Part shown: piece by piece, positions 31,655 through 43,715 of the stretch
Layout: every line of letters begins with the position of its first letter
Position numbering within the stretch: position 1 is the first letter of the stretch
Assembly (NCBI GenBank): GCA_038380435.1
Contig: JAWZYU010000010.1
Location: forward strand, 44,984,135 to 45,048,134
From: Ryuthela nishihirai
Lineage: Eukaryota > Arthropoda > Arachnida > Araneae > Heptathelidae
DNA: 64,000 bases
Direction of reading: 5' to 3'
Notes under the pieces: model-generated
What the model was told of the DNA's origin: nothing
The model's input: only the letters and a program-made list of their open reading frames with translations
Database searches by the model: none
Made by a program: the position numbers and the translations under genes

Positions 31655-31820
31655 AGAAAGTGGATGGCCTGGAAGGGAGGCTTCCATCTGTTTCGTAACA
31701 GCTGTCTATTGGGCACCCTTCCTCAACCTACTCTGAACCCTTGGGCCCATATGATCTGGTCATTTATCCCATTGTGCCCAAAATCGTGCCGTTCAGAGGT
31801 AAAACAACCCAATCCAACTA
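31655..31820 (+). mobile_element. Diverged SINE1 3' half
   Basis: GTGGATGGCCTGGAAGGGAG, ACAGCTGTCTATTGGGC and CAGAGGTAAAACAACCCAAT match the last 165 bp of SINE1. The 5' half is absent, consistent with 5' truncation. Confidence 0.8.
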
Positions 31821-31895
31821 CATAGCTGTAGCAATAATATTTGGGATTTTTTTGATATTATAACAGCATTAGTTAAATCAGTCCTGACGATATTT

Positions 31896-32077
31896 TAAAA
31901 ATACCCCTTCAAGCAGCTTGCCACACAGGCCTAACAGGAACCTGTTAGTTTATACGTCATAATAGAAAGTCTGTTATAATCACGGAACCTCAGCAGAAAG
32001 ATACAATAAACATCTGTGCCTTACCCGAGGCTTGAACTCGGGTCCCTTTGATCAGTAGCCGAGCACGTTAACCACTT
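31896..32077 (-). mobile_element. SINE2 copy, diverged
   Basis: Plus-strand CAAGCAGCTTGCCACACAGG, ACCTCAGCAGAAAGATAC, CCCGAGGCTTGAACTCGGG and CGTTAACCACT are the reverse of the SINE2 body and head. The first bases of the head are lost. Confidence 0.82.
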
Positions 32078-33342
32078 TTATTTGCGTTTAAAATATCATG
32101 GTAAACATTACTAAAAATATCTGATATCTTGTTTCAGATTTTAATTATTGTTTCTGAGCAATTGTTGAGCAGTTTTCTTACTTTAAAAGCAAAGATATTA
32201 AAAAACTGCAATCGTAATTTCCTCCAGGACGTCAACCAACTACGAAATTCTGACTTTTCCAGAGCGTGCAATGTTCTAAATGGCACACAGCTTCATTTAG
32301 GTAATGCATTTCTTCCTCCATTATCTGAATTCCTACGGGATGTGTTGTGTATGCGGTAGGGACGCCACACCCACCTACAATGATGGTGAGGGTGACTACC
32401 ATAGGCATTAGCTGCTACGATCAAAGGAGGCTTCACCACGCTATGTCTTTTCCCATGCATAAGAAATATCACTCCCTTTAAAATTAACGCAAAAATTATA
32501 ATGATTAAGCAGAAGAGTTTCGATGATTCAGAACTCGCGAGAGATTGCAAGAGATCATATTAGCCAAGAAGAATGTTTTTAGCATGAAAAAAAAAAACAC
32601 TTAAATGATTTTGTAGTTAAACTCTTTTCGAGAGAATTATGTCTCTGCTTTTTGTTATGGTTTGAGTCTTTCCAGGCACATGGCCAAAAATATCTTCTGG
32701 GGAATGTGGGGGAGAGGGGTGTTAAATTCTTGGGGAGACAAGAAAGAAAAGAATTCAATATAGGTTTAATTTATTTTGTTTCCTTTGGAAAAAGTTTGAA
32801 TGTATATTTAATAAAGCAATTAACTGGTTAAAATGAATTAATACATGTAGAAATTTATTCGTAACTCTTAGTCTCCTGTTATTTTTTTCTAGTTAGAGTT
32901 CCTGCTATTGGTCGTTGTCGCGTTCAAATGTCAGGGTTTGGATTGACAATCTGGAAATCAAGATCCGCCGATTGATTTCTAGTATGTGCAGTGGCGTCTC
33001 GGGTGTCACAATCCAGAAGGCGGCAATAGAAAAGAAGGTAAAAAAAGATCTTTAAAAAGCAAATTTACAGATTTTTTCCCCTTTTTTGCTCATTTTGGTG
33101 CTTTTACGCTTTTTTTTTTGACGTTTTCTCCCTCAGTTCAACGCACGGCAAAACTGACATACCACACTATGGAGGCGACAGTATGAATCACTCGCCCCGG
33201 TTCGCAAATTGACTAGTTTTGCCACTGGGTATATACGTATATGTGCATATATATATATGGCACATATGCACCAATACTGCCATTATTTTGTCTTTGAGAT
33301 GGGTACATTATCAAAAAATGCACATTTGAATATATTTGATCA
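32078..33342. other. Unassigned sequence
   Basis: No long frame or repeat recognised. Contains a (TA)n-like tract at 33240-33260. Confidence 0.45.
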
Positions 33343-33590
33343 CAGGCTCGGATCTAGAGGAGGAGGAGGAGGAGGAGGAGGAGGAGCAAGAAATTGAATC
33401 GAGCGGGAAAAAAGTAAAGGTGAGGTGGTGCAAGGGGCTGGATTTCCGTTGCAGTATAATGATCATATTTCTCTCTCTGTTTTAGAGGTCTTTAAAAATG
33501 TTTCTTGGAAAATGCATGAAATATACAAAGAGGAGAGGCATGGCCCCTTACCTCTCCCTAGATTTTGCTCTTTTAGATAATAATGAATCA
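33343..33590 (+). mobile_element. MITE C-family copy
   Basis: Left motif CTCGGATCTAGAGGAGG, central TTTCCGTTGCAGTATAATGA, GAAAATGCATGAAATATAC, and right GGCATGGCCCCTTACCTCTC, CCTAGATTTTGC. Shared in order with 3230 (same strand) and, inverted, with 38398 and 42440. No TSD assigned. Confidence 0.6.
33357..33387. repeat. (AGG)n microsatellite
   Basis: About ten AGG units in the left end of the MITE C copy. Confidence 0.95.
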
Positions 33591-33989
33591 TTATGTTGCT
33601 TTTAATACCGAAAAAATAATCGTTTAACAATAATGCCTGTTTTAGGAATTAGGCAAATTATATTATTAACGTCGAGCCATTTATATAAATAACTTAATTC
33701 TGAAATATTTCGCCGTAATGACTCTGTGGTATTGATAAATAATCACAGGAGATAATCGCATAAGGACTGGAAGTTTGTTGAATATTCGGAAAAGTTAAAA
33801 AAATAGTCTTAATAGCAATATGCAGAAAGTTTTTGACTAGTAGTTTATAGAAATTCGGTAGAGTGGCAGAGTGTTTGGAGAATACTACAATGTTAACTGC
33901 ATTTATGTTACAAAAGGTATCCAAGAGAGGATAATTTGTCGGTTGTAATTTAAAATAATTCAGTGAAGTTAGATTGACCTTGTCATATC

Positions 33990-34335
33990 AGTGCAACCGA
34001 AATATTAGATAATTTAATGTTCTTCCAATGGGAATCTAACTTAAAAACTGTAACTTCTAAAAATGTGCATTTAATGCTAAAATGTGACTAAAGGTAAAGA
34101 CCATAACTGAATGTATTGAAATCATGATTTCCAACAATATTCGTTCAGCATGAAGAGAGTTGTGAAAAATGGAACATTTAATAATAAATTATCTTGCTTT
34201 ATAAAAGAAATAAAAACCTCATATTGAAATAATCATTACGCACACTTCTAAAATGTATATTTTATTAAATGGTTTGAAACAATAGTTTCATTTAAGCCTT
34301 AATTTCTGAGGTAAATTTTTATGATGCATTATTAT
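33990..34335 (-). mobile_element. MITE B-family fragment
   Basis: Shares GGGAATCTAACTTAAAAACT, ATATTCGTTCAGCATGAA, CATTACGCACACTTCTAAAATG and CTTAATTTCTGAGGTAAAT with copies at 29265 and 53430. The left TIR half is not obvious. Confidence 0.55.
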
Positions 34336-35429
34336 TGTGAAATATTCTATAGTGTATATGAGACCTAGTTTAATGCTATTTCATTTAACGTTCGGTTTTC
34401 AGGAACGCAATCTGGGCGCAAAACAAGGTAACACCATCATCACTCAAGGAGACATGGGCTACGGAGGTCCAACCAGACAGCGCAATTTAGTCCACGAAGC
34501 ATATTTGCCTGGGCTATATCTGCTGCATCTCGCCACTGCACACCAATTCCAACAAGGTCCTGTTTAACATTGTCTGTCAACCGCATTGTAGGTTTTCCCC
34601 TCTTTCTGAGACCTTTAGGCACACTGTTCATAACCCTATTCGCTAATTTATAATTATCCATACGGGCAACATTGCCAAACCAACGGAGTCTCTCTACAGT
34701 ATACTGCTCAGAGGAGGTTGTCGACTCCTTTGCCTAAACTCTTTATTACTTACAAAGTTGAACCACCTAATGCCCAAGATACTGCGTAAGCAGCTAGAAT
34801 CAAAAGCATATAATCTCATGTTATCATGTTTACAAAGCATCCAAGTTTCACTACCATAACTAACCCTAGAAAGAACCAAACTATTATGCAGTCGAATTTT
34901 AGTCTTTAGGTGTATACGCCTGTTTCTCCACACTCTCCATATAGCCTTAAAAGTCCCAGAAGCATTCCATATTCTTCTATTTATCTCATGCCGCACATCA
35001 CCAGTATCCGTTACATAGTTCCCAAAATAATTAAACTGAGACACTTGTTCAAGGGCACGACCATTCAGAGCGACTGAAGCACCAACTACCTGACCAATTT
35101 TCATCACTTGTTTTATCTCTGTTTATCAACAAACCAACTCTATTACCAGTCTCATCAACAGCCCAAATGAAAGAATTCATCTCATCAACATCATTAGCAG
35201 ACAAAATCAAATCATCTTCATAATCTAAATCAGAAAATTTGAAAACTGTAGACCATTTAAGGTCAAAATCTTTCCCTTGCAAAGAATTTCGCATAACGTA
35301 ATCAATAACCAAACTAAAGAGAAAAGGGCACAAAATTCACTCTTGTCGAACACCAGAAGCAATTCTACAAGCCTTACCAACTCTCACACACGACTCAGTG
35401 TTATTATAAAAAGCTTTCATTCTGTTAAT

Positions 35430-36815
35430 AAAAATAATTTATTATGCAGGGGGTTACAGTAAAGCCAAGGTACAGATAATTTTGGATATTAATTTAAATG
35501 TTCAAGTGGCTTGATGCCCCAGTACATTTGAGAAATTAAAAAGAAATATTGATGATAATACAAAAATACAAACATATTTACAGGAATTGCATAATTATTT
35601 GATACATATAGACAAAATGACAAGTTGCACAGATGAAGAAAAACATATAATATGAAATATGATAAAAAAACATAATAAACTTAGGCGGAAGAAAAGGAAG
35701 TTTTAGACAACAGAGAGTAATATTAAATGAATGAACAGAGGGAAATAAAAGATTGCGGATAATCCAGACAAAGGGCAAAGATGCGGAGGGGGAATAGGGA
35801 TGAGGAGATCTTGTTAGTCAAATGTTTCAATATTCTAATAGGAATGGAGTTATATAGTTTTTTAATTTCGTTTCAGAATTTAAAGAAGTGACAAGTTGAG
35901 GTTGCTTGAAAGGCAAAAGAAATTTCAGCAGATGTAAATTTTGTTTTATCGGATGTAAATTTTGTAAAGCATTGGGGTATAGGAGGATATATAGTTTCGA
36001 ATGTACCTCAATATATAAATTCTTTTAGAAGCTGAAGCGAAGATTTTATTAATGCGAATTCCAAAGTCAAGATTATTATCTATCGTCATACCTAAGTATT
36101 TCATGGAAGTGGAAAGTATAACGTGGGTGTTATTAATTTTAATGTTTGTGTCAAGCGGGGGAGAATTTGAAGTTGAAAGAAAAACAATATTGGTTTTCTT
36201 GATATTGACAGTGAATCCATTTTTGTATACCAATGAAGCATATCATGAATATTTTTTCTATTTCTTGTTTTAGAGAAGTGAAAGAACTAGATGTAAAAGA
36301 AAGAAGACACTCATCTGCATACATAAAATATTATAGTTGGGGGAGGATTCTAGAAGATCATTAACTAAAAGATTAAGAGAAGTCGGCTAAGAATGGTTCT
36401 TTGAGGTACTCCCCGATTGATTTTAAGAGGTGTAGAGATCTTATTAATGCTTAATTTAGTTCGGATAACACGGTAGTTGAGATAATTTTTAAACCAGGAA
36501 GGAGCTGAGGGCGATAGATTAAGACTGTAGCAGAGGTTTTGCAAGATAAATTTGTGTTCAACTGAATCAAATGCTTTTGAGATGTCTAGGGACTGGTTTC
36601 CCATGACATCTCAAAAGCATTTGATTCAGGTTCCACTTTGCTGTCTAAAGCCACAGCCGTTTTCACTTTGCTGTCTAAAGCCAATCTCCATTGATTAACA
36701 AGAAGTGTCCTGAAAGTTGACCGATTTACCCTAAACCCAAATTGTCTTGCAGGAAAGTAAATTAAAAAATTCAACAAAAGTCGATAATTGCCTCTCCGAC
36801 GGTTTTTTCTCTAAC
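35430..36815 (-). pseudogene. CR1/Jockey-like LINE inserted in the RTE
   Basis: A second RT type read right to left. QFGFRVNRSTFRTLLVNQW (36760) is followed, after a local fold-back, by LDISKAFDSVEHKFIL, SWFKNYLNYRVIRTKL and GVPQRTILSRLLLIF (36600-36365), then VNIKKTNIVFLSTSN and MKYLGMTIDNNLDF (36230-36060). It interrupts the RTE RT between LRSYGIPDKL and INRMKAFYNNTE. The catalytic YADD region is missing or decayed. TSDs could not be delimited. Confidence 0.8.
36562..36629. repeat. 25 bp perfect inverted duplication in the RT coding region
   Basis: Positions 36562-36586 and 36605-36629 are perfect inverse copies with an 18 bp loop. The left copy encodes (minus strand) DISKAFDS and the right copy is the same segment flipped. 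It is followed by a ~22 bp direct duplication (CACTTTGCTGTCTAAAGCCA at ~36634 and ~36665). Confidence 0.95.
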
Positions 36816-38397
36816 TTGTCTGGAATGCCATACGATCTTAATTCAACAAAAAATTACCCTTAAAGCCTTTTTGATTAACCTCGAAAGCCTTTTTGAAGTC
36901 AACAAACCTAGCAACCAAAGGTTTCTGAAGCTCTAAACATTTCTCAAGAATTTGCCTGAGTGAAAATATCTGATCTACACATCCTCTACCACTTATGAAT
37001 AAACATTGCTCATCACGCAACTGACTGTCAACCACATTCTTAATTATATTATGCACAATCATGCAAAGAACTTTGCCTGGAAAAGAAAGTAGGGTGATGC
37101 CCCTATAGTTATCACAAGAACTGCGATCACCTTTTATAAAATTAGGTATAATAATAGTTCTCGTAAAATCCTTAGGAACCATGGCTTTATCGTAAAAGAT
37201 ATTCAAAATTTTAGTCATCCTAGTGGTAACAGAAACATTCCCAGCTCTAAGCGTTTCCGTAGTAATTTCTTCTACCCCTGATGAATTATGTAGTTTAAGT
37301 TTAGAAATAGCCAAAATAACTTCAGATAGTGTTATGGGGCCAACGTTAAAAACAGTAATGAATCTGTCGTCATTACAAACAATGGGAGTAGAAATAACCA
37401 CATTGTTTAGAACATCACTGAAATGCTCAGCCCACCTAGCCATGACAGAATCCTCACCTTCTATAACCTTACATTGCTTATCCTTCAATCCCTGTATACC
37501 TGTCCGTTTTCTACCACAAAAAACATTAATTATCTGTTACAGCTCTCTGCTGTTATGCTGTCTAATTGCTTCCTCGGCTTTGTCAGCCAAGCCATCAAGC
37601 CAAAAATTCTTATCAGTAGCTAACTGATCCTTTACATGTTTATTAAGCTCTCTGTAATCCTTTCTATTAGGACTAGTAGGGTACTGATTAAGGACATTCC
37701 TGCAGTTCCTTCTTTCTGAAATAAGCTGAAGTGCCTTATCACTTAAATAATTCTGTCTCCTCTGCTTCTTTTTTCCTAAAAGAGTAGTATTAGTTTCCAA
37801 AAAAGCCTGTTTAAAACAGTCCCATTCTTCCACAACTTCAGTAGTAAGCAAACCATGACTGTCATAATGACTAAGTAACCTATCATGGTAAGCTTTAGCT
37901 ATAACTGGGTCTTTCAGAGTTTCAGTATTAAAGGTAAATTTTTTAACCTTAGCAGAACACTTTTTAAGTTTAAGTTGCAATTCACTTTTAACAAGGTAAT
38001 GGTCAGATCCAAATTCATCTCTCCTACATGCCCTAGTATTTCAGAACTAGCCCATTTGCTGTTAATTAATATATAATCAATCATTTTTGTTATGCAGCCC
38101 ATCTGGTGAAACACATGTGTATTTATGTATGTCGCGGTGTTTGTAATAAGTGTTAGTTATTCTCAAACCATTAAGTTTACTTACCTCCACGAGACGTTGC
38201 TCATTGCCATTGCAGCTACCAATACCAAAGGTACCTATCACCCCCCAGCAATAATAAGAGTCAGTACCAACTTTGGTATTGAAGTATCTAGAACAAGGGT
38301 AATATCTGCCTGTATACATATCAGAGCAGGATCGAGAGGAGAAGGCGTTCCCAACCTTTAAATTTGTGTATATTTCACTCATATTTCAAGAATTTTT

Positions 38398-38548
38398 AAA
38401 CCTTTTAAATGAAGAGAAAAATGTCACACTGCATTGAAAATCCAGTCTTTTGTCCTACCCCCACCCCCTTTTACTTTTTACCGGTTCGATTGCGTTCCCT
38501 TCCTCTCACAGTTTTTTCTTTTCTTTCTAGATCTGAGACTGATATATA
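38398..38548 (-). mobile_element. MITE C-family fragment
   Basis: AAAAATGTCACACTGCATTG, AAAATCCAGTCTTTTGTCC and TTCTTTCTAGATCTGAGACT are inverse relatives of the 33343 copy and parallel to the copy at 42440. Confidence 0.5.
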
Positions 38549-39640
38549 TATAATAGGCTACTTTTGTTTGCCAAAAAAAATCAGATTGGGTTGGTATTAT
38601 ATTTTACTACAATTTGACAAGCAACGTAAAGAGAAAGGAGTTTTCAAAAGAAGTCCTTACCTATTGTGAGACGAACGTTTTCTGAACTTCCTATCAAGCC
38701 AATCAACCTCACATCACGCAAGTTCCGCCTGCAGCTTTTGCTACTTACAAGTTTCTTTTTTTCTGTTCTATTTCTTGGTTTTATTTTTTTTTTCGATTGA
38801 GGTAAAAAGGGCATTATTTTTCAGATTTTTGCCAATTCCTTCGCTATATGAAATGCAATATAGTTTTCTCCTTTTTTTTTACTGTAAGAGATTGGATGTT
38901 TTTCAGCAAAAACAGGAGTAACACGCAGCATTCAGCTGCAGCTTTAATTATTTTAACTTCCATTAAGCTAAGTAATCAAGTCTAATCACGTCTAGTCCAC
39001 GATGGTTTTAATCTGATTCTCTCCATTAAAATAACGGAAATAAATTCGTCATTATTTTCATGAATAAGAAATATGAAATGCTACAGAGAATACTCAAATG
39101 GACTCACAAAATAAAAGTAATATATTTAGTAATTTCCTTTCCGACTTAATCAGCGATGTACACCTTCATTAAACGAACTTTTCTGACTAAATTTTGAATA
39201 AGGTAACTTTTTTTCTGTTTAGTATTTCAAAAGTATCAGTCAATTTTCTTCCATTGATGCTTCGATAATTTCTTAATTATTGTAAGAGAAAACAATTGTG
39301 TACCTTTTTTAGTGATAATTGTCTTTTTATATAACAGCGTTTAGTAAATAACTATAAATTTTAATTGTAATTTGCAACTTTTTTCAATGTAATGTTTATG
39401 AACAATATCTATCTGCGGTGAAATAAACCCTCACTTATCCATTCTACGTTTAACAAACATTTTGAGTTACTGACGAATTGTACACGAATTTCTAGTTTTA
39501 CGAAATCTGTGTTCTTGTTTTATATTGAATTTTGCTATATGTTCTTAGATTTCGATTTTATTTTGAACACAAATATAAAAGATAGATTTATTAAACCTTT
39601 CTATTAAATGTTTTTTTTTTACATCTGTGAAAGAGAAATG
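38549..39640. other. Unassigned AT-rich sequence
   Basis: No repeat family or coding signal recognised. Confidence 0.5.
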
Positions 39641-39650
39641 AAAACTATCT

Positions 39651-39800
39651 CGATATAATTAGTTTGAAAAAATTGGTTGTCATAACTGGGATTCTCCCAT
39701 TAGCATACTTGGTGTATAGAGATGCCGGGCACGCTTCTGGGAGACCTGGGTTCCAATCCCAGTCAGGAAAACCAATTGTTTTCAACTAATTATATTAAGT
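39651..39800 (+). mobile_element. Small inverted-repeat element enclosing a tRNA-like B box
   Basis: Ends AATTAGTTTGAAAAAATTGG (39658) and CCAATTGTTTTCAACTAATT (39772-39791) are inverse copies. Between them, CACGCTTCTGGGAGACCTGG, GTTCCAATCCCAG looks like the 3' half of a tRNA: B-box-like GGTTCCAATCC within a T-arm stem CTGGGTTCCAATCCCAG. No clear A box. Confidence 0.55.
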
Positions 39801-41898
39801 GTTTCTTGTCTACGGGTCGTTTTCCTGTGATACTTTCTTTATTACTAAATGAAAAATGATTTCATGAAATTTAACCATAATTCTGTAGTTAAAACTAATT
39901 TTATATTCAGACAAAAAAAAAGTTACTTCTCTTTTTAAAACTATAAAAAAGTGCCTCAAAAACGCCACAAAATTAGGCCTACCTTTATAATAATGTTACG
40001 CAAATTCAGTAATAATTATTTGCGTATTGTATAGTGGGTGACTGACCAAACTTATATTAAACGAACGTATTTAATGGATAACACAATTTTTCCTACAAGA
40101 AATGCTACAAAAATTATTTACTTAATAAGTACAGTAATGGGACAAACTATGCTTATGGCAAAATACTATATTTCACTAACAAATGCTAATAGAAGAGAGC
40201 ATTCGAATATTCGCTATGTGACATTCAAATTAACCATTTTAAGTGTCGAAACATCTTGATCTAACACATTATAAAACAACGTTTCATAATCAGTTATTCG
40301 AAAATTGTTTCACATTGTTTCCAAGAGTACAAAGTACCTCCTACTTTATTATAACATGACCTTATGACTTATATGTACCATCCGTGTCTCCACTTGCCCC
40401 ATAAAACCCCAACCAACCACCCATGTCTCCTATTCTATAGTTACACAATTTGGGTAATATTCCCGAATCCGTCGATTAAAACCCCCAAAAGGTTCGATAA
40501 AACAACCAAAGCTGCTATAAGGTATTATTGTAAGTGTTGAAAATACTCACCGAAAACGCTGAATTTCATCGTATTTATCATTTAATCGTTTATACCTGTT
40601 CACTTGCAATGGCAGTTATGGTTTTCGCTAGTCGCCGTTCCGTAATCTAAAATAAGAACACCATAAGGAAATAAAGTATAATTTTGGATTTTTTATATAA
40701 TGCCGTGGGCTATATCGTAGAAATGAAAAAAATCGATAGGAATATAAAAAAAAAAGCTTCCAATGCTACCTGCTGATGGCGGCCATTTTATATATTTTCA
40801 CCGCAGTCAATTTATTCCATTTCAAGGCCCTCATATTATATTATTTCTTATGAGAATTTCGTGTCCTACTAACATGATTTCACCTTTCCCTATTAGTAGT
40901 GGGCTGGTTGCTTATTTTTACCATTTTCTTCATCAATTTCTTTTTAATAAGATGCTCCGGGGGTTGGAACATGTTCTTACCCACGAAGATCCGACTTTGC
41001 TCCTATATCCAAAGAGAATAAAATAGCAGTAATGAAAACAAACCGAATAACATTTCGAATTATTCACAAAGCTCACATTTACTAACTGTTAAAGCTGTTT
41101 AGTACTTTCTACAGTGACCTTAACAGTTTGCTTTTGTTCATGACTATTAGTGGTAGAGAATAGTGTGGTCATTATCAAAACTTTCGGTTCTGCATCCTGA
41201 CTACAAGATCATCGTCTCCTTCCAAGAAAACCAAAGTAAAATTGGACGCCATAGGAAGAGAAACGGAAAATGAAGAATGAAGAGTCGCAAAAAGCCTAAC
41301 CTTACGAAATGAGTTTGCTCGTAATCACGAGACTTTCTACCATCATCATCAATCACGAGAAACAAGGAATCCAAGACGATCATTGGATGCGCTTCCTCGC
41401 TTACTGCAACCAGCAGCTTTGATGTTCTTTGATAAACGCGTTGTCTTTGAGTGTTCTGACAATTCCGGTCACTCTATTGTGTCTTTTATCAAAGATTATT
41501 AGGAGAAAAGCGATATCATTGATCTAAGTAGAGTTCCGTCTACTGAGGACTTTAGAAAACTAAACTTTTACTGCAAATTGTTGGCTATTTGCTGAGCAAT
41601 TCTTGTTAAAATACATTAGTTTCTGCAGAAGTTGAGTTTCGTGGATATTGCGAAATTATCCCATTTTATTAGTTTTACTCTTGCAGGATTTAAGAGTCTG
41701 CAGCGTTTTGAAACTCGTGATCTTCGCCTTCCCCTCTCATGTTAAATTTTTAGTTAATGTTCGTGACAGCTATAAACTCCAAAAAAGATTAAATCATCTT
41801 CTTCCACCCCAGCACCCCTCAAACAAAATATAATTTTATATGTAATATTAATTATATTTCGATATTTTAGACTGATATGTTCACAGAAACTATTATTT
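39801..41898. other. Unassigned AT-rich sequence
   Basis: Two kilobases without a recognised TE, RNA gene or coding exon. Short frames are no longer than expected by chance. Confidence 0.45.
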
Positions 41899-41929
41899 AG
41901 ACTGATACACTTGTATACATTTATTTTAG

Positions 41930-42323
41930 GTTGGGTTGTTGGGTTGTTTTACCTCTGAGCGGCACTTTTTTGCACACCATGGGCTAAATGGCCAGGTCAC
42001 ATGGACCCCGAAGGCTCAGAGAAGGTTGGGGGAGGGGACCCACTGGAACGGCTGTTGGGAGACAGATGGTAGCCTCCCGTCAAGGCCATCCAGCGTGTTC
42101 TTTAACGTGAACAGGGTATGGCTCTCCCGCACACGGGGCCACGGCTTAACGTCCCATCCGACGGACGGCGGCCTTTCCAAGCCCATCGGTGTCCCCTACT
42201 GACCGTGGGCAGGGCGGGGAATTTTGCGGAGATAAATCTCAACGCTGACCCAGCTGGGACACTCGAACCTGGGAACTACAGATTACGAGCCTGGCGCGCT
42301 ACCGCCTGAGCCACCCCCGCCCC
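41930..42323 (-). mobile_element. SINE1 copy with TSD
   Basis: TSD TACATTTATTTTAG (41916-41929, 42324-42337). Near consensus apart from a 2 bp insertion beside the B box (GGGACACTCGAACC on the plus strand), which disrupts the B box. Confidence 0.94.
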
Positions 42324-42336
42324 TACATTTATTTTA

Positions 42337-42379
42337 GACTGATACACTTGTATACATATAGTATACAAGTGTATCAGTC
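42337..42379. repeat. Perfect 19 bp hairpin
   Basis: GACTGATACACTTGTATAC, loop ATATA, then its exact complement. The left arm is also a direct repeat of the sequence left of the SINE1 (41899-41917). Confidence 0.93.
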
Positions 42380-42439
42380 AAAAATAAAAAATTCCATGTT
42401 AACAAATAATTTAAAAATTTTATTGAAAAATGTTTATCA

Positions 42440-42710
42440 GGAACGTTTCAAGGGGTGAGGTAAAGAGGCCATGACTCCCACCCATACCCTTTGAAAATCC
42501 TAGTAAAGATAATAGAGGCAAGAATTTATTAAACATGTATATTTGATGCATTTTTAATAAAAATTTTAAGGACATACGAAAAGGAGGGGGAAATGTCATA
42601 CTGCAATGGAAATCCAGTCTTTCGCGTCCGATTTGTACTATTTTCCGGCTCTACTCAGTTTCTTGACCCTCCCCACCTCATTTTCTCTTAGATCGAGGGT
42701 TGTATTTATC
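42440..42710 (-). mobile_element. MITE C-family copy
   Basis: Read on the minus strand it gives CTCGATCTAAGAGAAAATGA, GGATTTCCATTGCAGTATGA, AAAAATGCATCAAATATACA and GGCCTCTTTACCTCACCCC, collinear with 33343-33590. Confidence 0.6.
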
Positions 42711-42729
42711 AGTGATATATATATATATA

Positions 42730-42930
42730 GCCGTCCCGTGGCCGAGTGGTTAGCACGCTTGACTACTGATCTAAGGGACCTGGGTTCGAGCCCCGGATTA
42801 GGCATGGATGTGTGTGTCGTTTTTCTGCTGAGGTCCTGCCATCCTCTCAGATCTCCTACTATGACATATAAACTGACAGGCTCCTGTCAGAACTCTGTGA
42901 CAAGCAGCTGCTTGTGGGGGTATTTATTAT
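42730..42930 (+). mobile_element. SINE2, full-length
   Basis: GCCGTCCCGTGGCCGAGTGG (A box), GGTTCGAGCCC (B box), GAGGTCCTGCCATCCTCTCA and an AAGCAGCTGCTTGTGGGGGT end with a (TAT)n tail. Inserted in an AT repeat, so the TSD is unreadable. Confidence 0.92.
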
Positions 42931-43317
42931 TATTATATATATTTAATTTAACCGAGAAATTTTCTCCCCTTTCTACAATTAATTAATAGAAATCAATAAC
43001 AAGATTGGGTGAGAGCTGAAATTCTTCTTGTTAAATTATTTTGCAGCTAGTCTGATAAACCAGTTTATCGCACCTCTGGTCTAATTAAATTATTTGGGAG
43101 ATTTATTCTTTACTCCCTGAACAGGTTTTTACAATTTAATAGACTTATCCCACTTTACTAAACGATATTTTGCAGAGGGAAAATCACTGAACAATATCTG
43201 AAAATCTTGAAAAACTGGTTTGTGAAAGGAAAAATGCATTAAAATGAAACAAAGTTTTCCCAATTGTCTCCTTCGGAACTACTAAAAACGTTTTCCATTA
43301 GCTGTGGCATTAGGGTC
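42931..43317. other. Unassigned AT-rich sequence
   Basis: Nothing recognised. Confidence 0.45.
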
Positions 43318-43329
43318 TATTGAACAAAA

Positions 43330-43715
43330 TGGGCGCATTGGCTCAGTCTGTAGCTCTCCAGGCTCGTAATATGTAGTTCCCAGGTTCGAGTTCCACCTGG
43401 ACTAGCGTTGAGATTCATCTCCGAAAAATTTCCCACCGTGCCCTTGATCAGTAGGGTACACCGATAGGTTAGAAAGGCGTCCGTCTGTTGGGTTGGACGT
43501 TAATCCGTGGCTCCGTCTGCGGGAGAGTCATACCCTGTGCACATTAAAGAACACCCTGAATGACGTGGAAGGGAGTCTACCAACTATCTCCTAACATAAG
43601 TCCATTGGTCCTCCTTTCCTCAACCTTCTCTGAGCCCTCGGGGTTCTTGTGACCTGGCCATTTAGGCCATCGCGTGTAAAAAAGAAATTCTGCTCAGGGG
43701 TAAAACAACCCTACT
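43330..43715 (+). mobile_element. Older SINE1 with TSD
   Basis: About 15-20% diverged by eye, but the TSD TATTGAACAAAA (43318-43329, 43716-43727) is intact. The head keeps A and B boxes (TTGGCTCAGTCTG, GGTTCGAGTTCC). Confidence 0.9.

Larger units (their letters stand above)
34425..38382 (-). pseudogene. RTE-like LINE, 5' truncated and interrupted
   Basis: Read right to left: the end of an AP-endonuclease domain (38382-37980: VGTDSYYCWGVIGTFGIG, NEQRLVEVSKLNGLRITNT, SPDGL, NDYILIN), then a linker (37980-37537). The RT N-terminal half follows (37488-36838: CDNYRGITLLSFPGKVL, DEQCLFISGRGCVDQIF, ARFVDFKKAFE). After the insertion come GVRQE, FLFSLVIDYVMR, SDLDYEDDLILSANDVDEM (35333), INRRIWNASGTF, SYGSETWML (35100-34700) and a C-terminal RKRGKPTMRL tail. 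The motifs match RTE-type LINE proteins. Disabled by several frameshifts and stops, and the catalytic FADD-like box reads DYEDD. Confidence 0.85.

Noticed and set aside
35578..35778. 66-codon hydrophobic frame as a small membrane protein
   Set aside because: It lies within the 3' region of the inserted LINE in AT-rich DNA, where Phe/Ile/Leu-rich frames arise by composition.
36845..36905. Programmed frameshift at the repeated AAAGCCTTTTTGA in the RTE LINE
   Set aside because: The short duplication is next to the LINE-in-LINE insertion and is more simply a mutation in a dead copy.
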